Notes under the pieces: generated by a model | The model's input: the letters and a program-made list of their open reading frames with translations, nothing else | The model's database searches: none | What the model was told of the DNA's origin: nothing | Assembly: GCA_000431215.1 (NCBI GenBank) | Contig: HF985606.1 | Span: 1 to 25,112, forward strand | DNA: 25,112 nt | Origin: Prevotella sp. CAG:1031 | Lineage (GTDB): Bacteria > Bacteroidota > Bacteroidia > Bacteroidales > Muribaculaceae | Reading direction: 5' to 3' | Shown here: piece by piece, positions 1 through 6,834 of the stretch | Position numbering within the stretch: the stretch's first letter is position 1 | Layout of the letters: every line of letters starts with the position of its first letter | Position numbers and translations under genes: made by a program

Positions 1-51
1 ACCTCTATTGCCGATTCGCTGAATAGTTACTTGTCAACTCCACTTTATTAA
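1..51 (+). CDS. C-terminal end of an unidentified gene (partial)
   Basis: Reading from base 1, one frame stays open for 16 codons (TSIADSLNSYLSTPLY) and ends at TAA, 49-51. The other two plus-strand frames stop within the first 25 bases. Sixteen residues are too few to identify a family. A hairpin and repeated GTTGACAA motifs lie between this stop and the tRNA-Leu 3' end, so an integrase of an element inserted at the tRNA is one possibility, but nothing in the residues shows it. It could also be a chance open frame. Confidence 0.3.
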   Translation, partial: TSIADSLNSYLSTPLY

Positions 52-95
52 AAAATTGTTAAATAATTCAAAATCGGTTCATGCGACCCAATTCA

Positions 96-130
96 CCTCG
101 ATTTAGCAGGGTAAAATCGAGGCTAATTTT
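96..130 (+). terminator. possible weak terminator of the left-edge gene
   Basis: A perfect 9-bp inverted repeat (96-104 with 114-122, sequence CCTCGATTT) has a 9-base loop and is followed by CTAATTTT. It lies 45 bases after the stop at 51, so it could end that transcript. The T-run is short and interrupted, so it may equally be part of an element end. Confidence 0.35.
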
Positions 131-136
131 GAGCTC

Positions 137-157
137 GGTTGACAAATGGTTGACAAA
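137..157 (+). repeat. tandem direct repeat GGTTGACAAA, inverted partial copy at 31-38
   Basis: GGTTGACAAA occurs at 137-146 and again at 148-157, one helical turn apart. Its core GTTGACAA occurs inverted, as TTGTCAAC, at 31-38. Three copies within 130 bases beside a tRNA 3' end resemble the arm-type binding sites of tyrosine recombinases, or a repeated operator. No recombinase gene is visible in the window. Confidence 0.5.
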
Positions 158-165
158 AATTTGCA

Positions 166-204
166 TTAAAAAACCGTAAGTGTTGAAAATCAATCACTTA
201 CGGT
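166..204 (-). terminator. rho-independent terminator of tRNA-Leu
   Basis: On the minus strand, downstream of the tRNA, a 10-bp perfect stem (195-204 with 173-182, ACCGTAAGTG) is extended inward by TTGA/TCAA with one bulged base. It is followed by six T residues (168-173 on the plus strand read as A). It begins 10 bases after the tRNA discriminator base. Confidence 0.85.
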
Positions 205-213
205 CGTTATGGG

Positions 214-294
214 TGCCCAGAACAGGACTCGAACCTGCACGTCTCTCAACACTCGCACCTGAAACGAGCGCGTCTACCATTCCGCCACCTGGGC
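214..294 (-). tRNA. tRNA-Leu (anticodon CAG)
   Basis: The minus strand folds as a class II tRNA. The acceptor GCCCAGG pairs with TCTGGGC, with A as discriminator at 214. The anticodon stem CTCGT/GCGAG encloses the loop TTCAGGT with CAG in the middle. There is a long variable arm and the T-arm CAGG-TTCGAGT-CCTG. CCA is not encoded; the genome reads ACCC. A long variable arm with anticodon CAG identifies leucine. Promoter and terminator both lie close by, so this is a single-gene transcript. Confidence 0.95.
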
Positions 295-310
295 TTCCGG
301 AATTGCGTTG

Positions 311-342
311 CAAAGGTAGTGCTTTTCTGTCGGATGTGCAAA
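311..342 (-). promoter_or_regulatory. promoter of tRNA-Leu
   Basis: The minus strand has TTTG (339-342), 20 bases, then TACCTTTG (311-318), an exact match to the Bacteroides -33/-7 consensus TTTG-N19-21-TAnnTTTG. Transcription would start near 304, about ten bases before the mature 5' end. The same boxes with the same 20-base spacing precede tRNA-Glu at 23391-23422. Confidence 0.85.
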
Positions 343-496
343 TTTTTCGGGATGTTTTTTGCGCTTTTTTGTGGCTGTTTAGTCGACATCTCTGTTTGTC
401 AGAGGAATAGCATGTTTGAATATCGACGAAGTCAACTGATTGCCTTTAATAAATGTTGAATAGGGGATTAATTAGAATCGATGTTTGTGCTGGTGG
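319..496. other. intergenic stretch without a recognisable gene
   Basis: Apart from the upstream half of the tRNA-Leu promoter (to 342), I see no convincing reading frame or RNA gene here. It is richer in A and T than the neighbouring coding sequence. It contains only a weak 5-bp hairpin (CTCTG/CAGAG near 391-404) that could serve the 3' end of the ATP-grasp gene, which ends at 497. Confidence 0.6.
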
Positions 497-1504
497 TTAC
501 AGGATGGCGAAGCGCGCGGTTTCGGAGGCGGAGAGGGTGAGGCCGGGGCCGTCGGGATGAGGGTCGAAGACGAGATGACCGCGCAGGCCGTGGCGTTCGG
601 CAAGATCATGTGCGACAAATCCCATGGTGCGTCGCAGGTTGACTTCGATACATGGCATGACTTTGGGGTCTTTGCCGTAGAACATCATGTCTACTCCCAG
701 CGGACCGTTATAATATGGCGCGATTGTTTTCTTAAGGGCTAGTCTTAACGGTTCTATCCATGCTTCGGCTTTACTGAGCTGCTTGGCGAACTCATTTTGT
801 GGCGCGACGATATTCTCTTGGTAGTTTCCCCCGGAGCCGGTGGCGAAGACTGACCATCCGACAAACTCAATGTCGCTGTTAACGGCTTCGAACAGGGCTG
901 CGAAATCAAGCTGTTTGTCGAGGGCGCGCTCTGTTATTACAGCGCCCTGATGCCGAAGTATAGCCCGGGCTCTGTTGATTATGACAGACGGCGGTGTTAT
1001 CCGGCAATCGATTATGCCTCGACCGGAGCAGGATAGGGGAGCCTTGATAATTACTTGGCCGTTGGAGTCGGATATATATTGTATCAGTTCCTCGATATCG
1101 AAAAGTTCTTCTCCGGATTCTACGCCGAGTAATTGGCGAATTTCTATGGCAGTCGAGCGTCGGCTCATTCCAGTGATGAGGTCTATGTCGGGAATAAGAT
1201 CGCAGCTGACACCATGCTTTTCGAAAAAACGGGCGGCACGCGGACTCCATCCCCATGGTGCTGCGCGGTCTATTTTAGTCGGGGCATTCTCCATATTGCG
1301 TAGCCCGAGGCGTCGCGAGAGTTCGGCCTTCAGACGGCGAGCACCGGGGGGAGAGATTACGATATCGCCGGGATTTGCCCACCATAACGGTAACAGCGCG
1401 CCGGCGTTGGCTATGATGCGTGCTGCGCGCGACGGGGTGTAGCCGGGATTTCCGTCGGAGAGTTCTGCTTCGCTTTCTGGGTTGAAAAAATGGATGGTGC
1501 TCAT
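497..1504 (-). CDS. ATP-grasp-like protein of unknown function
   Basis: The 335-residue soluble protein has features of the ATP-grasp fold. A lysine sits in a strand before a Gly/Ser-rich loop (VIIKAPLSCSGRGI, residue 150 onward), and a late IEVNLRRTMG motif has the Glu-x-Asn arrangement used for Mg-ATP. The N-terminal segment (HFFNPESE, then GYTPSRAARIIANAGALLPLWW) looks like a domain specific to a conserved Bacteroidales family; I cannot name a substrate. The frame extends upstream to 1543, but a minus-strand -7 box at 1526-1533 puts the transcript start near 1519, so translation should begin at ATG 1504 (or 1513). It stands alone, divergent from the 1629 operon. ATP-dependent ligation or amide-bond formation would be expected of the fold but is inferred. 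Confidence 0.75.
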   Translation of the reverse strand: MSTIHFFNPESEAELSDGNPGYTPSRAARIIANAGALLPLWWANPGDIVISPPGARRLKAELSRRLGLRNMENAPTKIDRAAPWGWSPRAARFFEKHGVSCDLIPDIDLITGMSRRSTAIEIRQLLGVESGEELFDIEELIQYISDSNGQVIIKAPLSCSGRGIIDCRITPPSVIINRARAILRHQGAVITERALDKQLDFAALFEAVNSDIEFVGWSVFATGSGGNYQENIVAPQNEFAKQLSKAEAWIEPLRLALKKTIAPYYNGPLGVDMMFYGKDPKVMPCIEVNLRRTMGFVAHDLAERHGLRGHLVFDPHPDGPGLTLSASETARFAIL

Positions 1505-1525
1505 CTCTAGCATGGTTTTCGGCTG

Positions 1526-1533
1526 CAAATTTA
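1526..1533 (-). promoter_or_regulatory. -7 box of the ATP-grasp gene
   Basis: The minus strand reads TAAATTTG followed by C, matching TAnnTTTG. It lies inside the upstream extension of the reading frame, so the longer start at 1543 would precede the transcript. No good -33 TTTG is seen. Confidence 0.6.
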
Positions 1534-1555
1534 GTGGAATCAACGAAAAAATTGC

Positions 1556-1563
1556 TACTTTTG
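1556..1563 (+). promoter_or_regulatory. -7 box of the coiled-coil/mgtC/kef operon
   Basis: TACTTTTG followed by C matches TAnnTTTG exactly. Transcription would start near 1570, leaving a leader of about 59 bases before ATG 1629. TTTA at 1530-1533 is the nearest -33-like sequence (spacing 22). It is back to back with the minus-strand box at 1526-1533. Confidence 0.7.
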
Positions 1564-1628
1564 CAGAAATAACACCGTCGGCTTTTTCTTAAGTAAGCCG
1601 ATTTGTCATTTTAACCGACAATCAAGAT

Positions 1629-2546
1629 ATGTCATTAAACACTAAATCGCCTTTATTGTGGACAGCCGTAGTGCTCGCGGTTGTTCTCCTTGCCGTTTTC
1701 GGCGTTTCGATCTATCGTACTGAAAAGCTGAATCAGCAGGTTGCTGAGGCTCAGGCTGCAAATGAGGAACTTCAGCTTGCGAACGAGCAGCTTCAGCTTT
1801 CCAATGAGTTCGAGGCTGTTAATGCCGAGTTTGAACAGTATGAAACTCAGGCCCAGCGGCTTACTAATACCGAAGAGTATGCCAAGTATGCAGCTGCCAA
1901 GCAGAAAGTGGCGGAACTGACGGCTGAGTTACGCAGCGAGAAAGTCAAGAGCAAGGAGCGGATTGCCGAACTCCAGCGTGAGATCAGTACTTTGCGCGGT
2001 TTGCTTCGCCATTATGTGGCGCAAATTGATTCGCTGGCCCGCGAAAATGCCGGCCTTAGAGCTGAGAATGAAGAGATAAAATCCCAGAACATCACTCTGA
2101 CGTCTCAGGTTGCCGAGGCAACAACCCGCAATCAGGATCTTAGCAAGCGCATGACTCTGGCCGAGAAGCTTAATGTTACCGGAGTCAGTCTGACTCCACT
2201 GAAGGGTAACGGAAAAACCGAAAAGAATGTGACCAAAGCCAAGCAGCTGATGGTTTCATTCACTGTGCCTCAGAACAATTCGACGCCTCCCGGAGCAAAG
2301 ACTATTTATCTTCGCATAGTCAATCCCGAGGGACAGCTGCTTGGCGGCGGAGGCGGAGCCATGCATTTCGAAGGAGGCTCTGTGCCGACGACTGCCCGTA
2401 AGAGCATTGAGTATTCTGGCGACGAGATTTCGGGCATACATATCTATTGGGATGTGAACACGACTCTGACTCCGGGCGACTATACGGTAGAGCTCTTCAC
2501 CGATGGCTATCGTCTGACGTCGCGCCATTTCACCCTGAAGAAATAA
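1629..2546 (+). CDS. membrane-anchored coiled-coil protein, function unknown
   Basis: The 305-residue protein has one N-terminal membrane segment (about residues 9-28, WTAVVLAVVLLAVFGVSIY). A long heptad-rich coiled coil follows (about 30-175, rich in Glu, Gln, Leu and Ala, with repeated EELQLANEQLQLSNE-type units). The C-terminal domain (about 185-305) has alternating strand-like segments and a Gly-rich stretch GQLLGGGGGAMHF. The likely topology is a short cytoplasmic tail with the coiled coil and C-terminal domain in the periplasm. It is the first gene of an operon; the next gene begins within nine bases of its stop. I do not recognise a named family. A scaffold or sensor for the transport proteins downstream is a guess from context only. 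Confidence 0.85.
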   Translation: MSLNTKSPLLWTAVVLAVVLLAVFGVSIYRTEKLNQQVAEAQAANEELQLANEQLQLSNEFEAVNAEFEQYETQAQRLTNTEEYAKYAAAKQKVAELTAELRSEKVKSKERIAELQREISTLRGLLRHYVAQIDSLARENAGLRAENEEIKSQNITLTSQVAEATTRNQDLSKRMTLAEKLNVTGVSLTPLKGNGKTEKNVTKAKQLMVSFTVPQNNSTPPGAKTIYLRIVNPEGQLLGGGGGAMHFEGGSVPTTARKSIEYSGDEISGIHIYWDVNTTLTPGDYTVELFTDGYRLTSRHFTLKK

Positions 2547-2555
2547 TTGTTGGAG

Positions 2556-3269
2556 ATGCTTTCAGCTCTATGGCAGCAGCTTACAGCAGTTGAGCTGACT
2601 CCGGGCGTTGCGGTTGCGAGGCTATTCTACAGTCTTATACTCGGCGCTGCTGTCGGCATTGAGCGCAAGCGGCGCGGTCAGATGGCCGGAATGCGGACGT
2701 TCGCCCTTATTTCTATGGGCGCTACGTTGGCTATGGTATTGTCAATCTATGTGCCTCAGGAGTATCTCGGCCTTAAGAACGGCGACCCAGGACGCATAGC
2801 TGCACAGGTAATATCGGGAATCGGTTTTCTGGGAGCCGGTGCCATTATCCAGATGAAAGGTTCGGTCAGAGGACTGACCACGGCCGCCGGAATCTGGATG
2901 GTCGCAACCATCGGACTCGCAGTCGGGGTAGGTATGTATCTGGTTGCCCTTGTGGCGACATTGCTTGTGCTTTTTATTCTCGTTCTTCTTGAACAGATTG
3001 AACACAGGGTCAACGTCGGGTCGCAATCGCGCACCATAACGGTCAAGATAGGCGGCATTGTGACGGATCTTGATCCATATATTACTCTGCTTGGAAAGTT
3101 TCATGCTCAGCTGAATAATTATTTTGTCGATTTCAACTATTCTGACAATATGACCCGACTGAATCTTGTTTTGTTGGTGCGTGAGAACACCGATGTTGTC
3201 AGGCTAATGGATGAGATGTCAAAAGTTTATCCGACCACTTCTATATCTCTCGTTAATTCGCCGTCATAA
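2556..3269 (+). CDS. MgtC/SapB-family inner-membrane protein
   Basis: The 237-residue protein matches the MgtC/SapB family. The first 150 residues hold about four membrane helices and the family signatures VGIERKRRGQMAGMRTFALI, the Asp-containing PGRIAAQVISGIGFLGAG, and VRGLTTAAGIWMVATIGLA. The last 80 residues form a soluble ACT-like domain (from about 155), as in the longer family members. MgtC proteins are linked to growth at low magnesium, acid tolerance and, in Salmonella, inhibition of the F1Fo ATPase; which role applies here cannot be read from sequence. The frame is open to TTG 2547, directly after the previous stop, but ATG 2556 is the more usual codon. The Kef-type antiporter follows after five bases, which suggests ion or envelope-stress homeostasis. 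Confidence 0.9.
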   Translation: MLSALWQQLTAVELTPGVAVARLFYSLILGAAVGIERKRRGQMAGMRTFALISMGATLAMVLSIYVPQEYLGLKNGDPGRIAAQVISGIGFLGAGAIIQMKGSVRGLTTAAGIWMVATIGLAVGVGMYLVALVATLLVLFILVLLEQIEHRVNVGSQSRTITVKIGGIVTDLDPYITLLGKFHAQLNNYFVDFNYSDNMTRLNLVLLVRENTDVVRLMDEMSKVYPTTSISLVNSPS

Positions 3270-3274
3270 ACTCT

Positions 3275-5527
3275 ATGATACAATCTCTTCTGCTGCTGAA
3301 TGTCGGAGGGGAGGCCCATATCGAGGGCCTCATAACCGATCTTGCGTTTATTCTCTGTCTGGCGGCTATAACAACCATTATTTTCAAGCTGATAAAGCAG
3401 CCGGTGGTGCTCGGATATATTGTCGCCGGTTTCCTCGCAAGTCCCCATTTCACCTATCTTCCGAGCGTCACGACGGAGTCAAACATTGAATTCTGGGCAC
3501 AGATAGGAATTATAGTGCTTTTGTTCTCGTTAGGGCTCGAGTTCAGCTTCAAGAAACTGATGAATGCCGGGGGGAGCGCGGCTATCACCGCCTTGATTAT
3601 AGTCAGTGGTATGCTGGCGACAGGATATGTTATCGGCCGATTTCTCGGGTTTACCAATATCAACAGCCTTTTCTTAGGCGGAATGCTGTCGATGTCATCG
3701 ACCACTATAATTCTGAAAGCGTTCGATGATCTCGGGCTGCGACAGAAGAAGTTCGCTTCGCTGGTGCTTGCCGTCCTGATTGTTGAAGATCTGTTCGCGG
3801 TCGTCATGATGGTGATTTTGTCGTCGATTGCAATCAATAACACCGTAGAGGGTAGCGAGATGCTTTTCAGCATCAGCAAGCTTGTTTTCTTCCTTGTCAT
3901 GTGGTTTCTCGTCGGTGTGTTCATGCTCCCGACGCTTCTTAACCGTAGCCGTCGGTTTCTCAACAATGAGACTCTTCTTATCGTGTCGATGGGGCTTTGC
4001 CTCGGAATGGCCGTGTTCTCGGTCTACTGTGGCTTTTCGCTTGCCTTGGGAGCTTTTGTCATGGGCTCTATCCTCGCCGGCACGAGCTTTGCCGAAGAAA
4101 TCGAACGGGTTACGATGCCGGTCAAAGACCTTTTCGGCGCTGTTTTCTTTATTTCAGTGGGAATGATGGTGAATCCCGGTGTCATTGTTGAATACTGGTG
4201 GCCGATACTCCTGCTTTCAGCGGTTGTCATTGTCGGCATGATTCTGTTCGGCAGTCTCGGAATGTTACTGACAGGCCAGAATCTGCGGGTGGCGATTGAG
4301 AGCGGCTTCTCGCTGACTCAGATCGGTGAGTTTGCCTTCATCATAGCAACGCTCGGTCAGTCGCTCGGCGTTCTTTCGCCTTCGATCTATCCGATAATTG
4401 TTGCGGTCAGCGTTCTCACGACATTCCTGACTCCTTACTTCATCCGTCTCGCCGACCCATTCTATAATTTTGTCGAGCGACACCTGCCGACTAAGTTCCA
4501 TTTTCTCATTGACCGTTACACCAACCAGGCGTCGACCGAGAGCGAGACGAAAGTTCTCTGGATGTCGCTTATCAAGCGCTATCTGTGGCGTGTTGTCGTG
4601 TATACGGTCGTTCTGATCGCCCTAAGCCTTGTCACACTTAATATTGTCCAGCCATGGTTGGTCGGCGTTTTAGGCGAGAGTCTCGGTCATTTCGCAACGG
4701 TAGTATTAGGCATAGCCGTTATGTTACCCTTCTTGCTTGCTCTGTCGCTTCCTGCGTCGAAGTCAGTCGAGAGGCACCGTCTTGTCGAGGCCAACGCCCA
4801 CTTCGACCTCCCGCTGCATTTCATGACCATAATCCGCTTCGTGATTGCTATCGGATTTGTTATTTATCTTCTTTCGTCTGTTTATCGTCTGATGGCCGGG
4901 TTTGTGTTCGGTGTCGCTGTGTTCGTGGTCATGATGCTTCTTTTCGGGCGCAGTCTCCGAAAGAAGTTGCGCGGTCTTGAAACCCGTTTTCTCGATAACC
5001 TTAACGAACGCGATCTGCGTCGCACCGGGCGTAATAACAATCTCGTCAGCAATATGCACCTCGCTTTTATGACCGTCGGCTATGATTGTCCTTTTGTCGG
5101 AGAACGTCTTATCGACAGCAAGCTGCGTCAGGTCTACGGCGTCAATATCTCATCGATTGCCCGCGGAGGTAATGTCATACTCGCTCCCGGAGGACGAGAG
5201 CGCATCTTTCCGGGCGACTCGCTTGGAATTATAGGTACCGACGAGCAGATTCAGGCTGTCCTTCCCGTTATCGAGAAGAAGTCCGAATCAAATCCCGGCA
5301 ATATTACGGTCGACAATATCAAGCTGACCAATATCCAGCTCAGTCCGACATCTCCGCTCGTAGGAAAGACATCGCAGACGGCCGATCTGCGCAGCCGTTA
5401 TAAAGCGTTGCTTGTCAACATTCAGCGTGGTGACGAATTCATGCAGCCCGACGGAAGCACCCGCTTCGAAGCCCGCGATGTGCTTTGGCTTGTCGGCGAT
5501 CCCCGTGTTCTTGCTAAACTCAAATAG
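3275..5527 (+). CDS. CPA2-family cation:proton antiporter (Kef-type) with two TrkA-C domains
   Basis: The 750-residue protein begins with a Na+/H+ exchanger domain of the CPA2 family (about residues 15-395). It has the typical QPVVLGYIVAGFLASP helix, LFSLGLEFSFKKL and SMSSTTIILKAF motifs. Two further pairs of membrane helices follow (about 434-480 and 512-560), an extension absent from E. coli KefB/KefC. The cytoplasmic tail carries two TrkA-C (RCK_C-like) modules (about 597-665 and 685-750), each with a PFVGERLID or PLVGKTSQ type start. There is no NAD-binding RCK_N domain. The family exchanges K+ or Na+ for H+ across the inner membrane, gated by the C-terminal domains. It is the third gene of the 1629 operon. 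Its stop lies five bases from the stop of the convergent MATE gene, with no terminator between them. Confidence 0.92.
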   Translation: MIQSLLLLNVGGEAHIEGLITDLAFILCLAAITTIIFKLIKQPVVLGYIVAGFLASPHFTYLPSVTTESNIEFWAQIGIIVLLFSLGLEFSFKKLMNAGGSAAITALIIVSGMLATGYVIGRFLGFTNINSLFLGGMLSMSSTTIILKAFDDLGLRQKKFASLVLAVLIVEDLFAVVMMVILSSIAINNTVEGSEMLFSISKLVFFLVMWFLVGVFMLPTLLNRSRRFLNNETLLIVSMGLCLGMAVFSVYCGFSLALGAFVMGSILAGTSFAEEIERVTMPVKDLFGAVFFISVGMMVNPGVIVEYWWPILLLSAVVIVGMILFGSLGMLLTGQNLRVAIESGFSLTQIGEFAFIIATLGQSLGVLSPSIYPIIVAVSVLTTFLTPYFIRLADPFYNFVERHLPTKFHFLIDRYTNQASTESETKVLWMSLIKRYLWRVVVYTVVLIALSLVTLNIVQPWLVGVLGESLGHFATVVLGIAVMLPFLLALSLPASKSVERHRLVEANAHFDLPLHFMTIIRFVIAIGFVIYLLSSVYRLMAGFVFGVAVFVVMMLLFGRSLRKKLRGLETRFLDNLNERDLRRTGRNNNLVSNMHLAFMTVGYDCPFVGERLIDSKLRQVYGVNISSIARGGNVILAPGGRERIFPGDSLGIIGTDEQIQAVLPVIEKKSESNPGNITVDNIKLTNIQLSPTSPLVGKTSQTADLRSRYKALLVNIQRGDEFMQPDGSTRFEARDVLWLVGDPRVLAKLK

Positions 5528-5532
5528 TTCTC

Positions 5533-6834
5533 TTATCTCGGGCCGATCTTGTGGCGAAGTATAATCAGAACGATTGAGCGCGTTGTCAGATAGAGAATGA
5601 AGGCGAGCCACAGGCCGTCGTTGCCGAGCTTCGGGCCGGCGAGAAGCCAAGCCGCGAAAAATACAGCTGTCGCTATAGCCATGGAAAGCAGCATCTGTCG
5701 GGTGGCGGTTGCCCCGATGCATATCCCGTCCCAGGTGAAGGCCACAAAAGAAACCAGCGGCACTGTCACCGCCCATGGCATATAGCGTCGCGCTGTCGCT
5801 GCGACACCAGCCTCGTCGGTAAGAAATCCTATTATGGAATCTCCACCGATAAAATATAAGAGAGAGAAGAAAAGAGCCAGACCGCTTCCCCATTGCATCA
5901 GGGCGCGGATGGTGAGTCGCATCTCATTGCCGTTTCCGGCGCCGGTTGCCCGGCCTGCGAGTGTTTCGGCCGAATATGCCAGACCGTCCATGAAATAGCT
6001 GAATAGAATAAAGAGCTGCATCAGTATTGCGTTTGCGGCTAAAATCATATTCCCCTGGCCAGCGCCGGCGCGTGTGAACCATAGCGTTACAAATATGAGG
6101 CAGAGTGTGCGCAGAAAGATATCTCTGTTGACTCTGAAAAACCGTCCGAGCGCTTCGGTGTCAATAATAGTTCGCCACTTGATTTGCGAAAGGCGTGATT
6201 TGATATATGGGCGAGCAAGCGCCATTCCGGCAATTACGCCTGACCACTGGGCTATGAGTGTCCCGGCTGCCACACCCTCGGTCTTCAGATGCATTCCGAG
6301 AACAAACATGCTGCTCGCTGCGATGTTGACGACATCTATGATTATCGACATCCACATCGCCTCCCGGGCGGCTCCGAGTCCGATAAACCAGCCCGTCAGC
6401 ACAGTGGTGAGCAAAACCGCAGGTGCGCCCCAGATAACTATATGTATGTAATGTGTGGCTTCGATGCGGCTGTTAGTGTCAGAATCAACGACATAGTTGT
6501 AAAGGGCTGTCAGCGGTTCCTGAAGCGCAATGATTATGATTCCGGCCGCTAAGCCCAGGAGGGCCGATCTTGTCAGAACCAGCATCTCGTCGCAGGGCGA
6601 TCCTGCTCCCGACGCCTGGGCAGTCAAGCCGCTCGTCCCCATCCTTAGAAAACCGAACAGCCAGAATATCAGGTTGAAGAGATTGCTGCCAAGTGCAACG
6701 CCGGCAAGATACACGGCGCCCCCCATGTGGCCTGTGAATGTCGTGTCGATCACCCCCAGAAGCGGGGTTGTGATCGTCGCAATCACAGCCGGCACGGAGA
6801 GCGCCAGTATTTCGCGATGTTTAGAGCAGGTCAT
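5533..6834 (-). CDS. MATE-family efflux transporter
   Basis: The 433-residue protein has about twelve hydrophobic helices arranged as two MatE repeats. The first begins REILALSVPAVIATITTPLLGVIDTTFTGHMGG, the classic MATE helix 1 with an Asp followed by the TTFTGH loop. These transporters expel drugs or metabolites with Na+ or H+ entry; the substrate is not predictable. The frame is open to 6897, but ATG 6834 gives the canonical MTCSKHREILALSVP start. It overlaps the end of the OPT gene by 14 bases, as in translational coupling, whereas the longer form would add 21 low-complexity residues and a 77-base overlap. Last gene of the ssb-OPT-MATE operon. Confidence 0.92.
   Translation of the reverse strand: MTCSKHREILALSVPAVIATITTPLLGVIDTTFTGHMGGAVYLAGVALGSNLFNLIFWLFGFLRMGTSGLTAQASGAGSPCDEMLVLTRSALLGLAAGIIIIALQEPLTALYNYVVDSDTNSRIEATHYIHIVIWGAPAVLLTTVLTGWFIGLGAAREAMWMSIIIDVVNIAASSMFVLGMHLKTEGVAAGTLIAQWSGVIAGMALARPYIKSRLSQIKWRTIIDTEALGRFFRVNRDIFLRTLCLIFVTLWFTRAGAGQGNMILAANAILMQLFILFSYFMDGLAYSAETLAGRATGAGNGNEMRLTIRALMQWGSGLALFFSLLYFIGGDSIIGFLTDEAGVAATARRYMPWAVTVPLVSFVAFTWDGICIGATATRQMLLSMAIATAVFFAAWLLAGPKLGNDGLWLAFILYLTTRSIVLIILRHKIGPR

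Noticed and set aside
180..410. 76-residue open frame running through tRNA-Leu
   Set aside because: It translates the tRNA and its promoter; no independent coding evidence.
497..1256. Overlapping plus- and minus-strand open frames inside the ATP-grasp gene (485-742, 975-1442, 906-1256)
   Set aside because: They have no domain signature, no promoter, and run opposite to or across a frame with clear protein-like composition.
5288..5893. 201-residue minus-strand frame across the antiporter/MATE junction
   Set aside because: It spans the ends of two convincing genes in another frame, and its composition is unlike a real protein.
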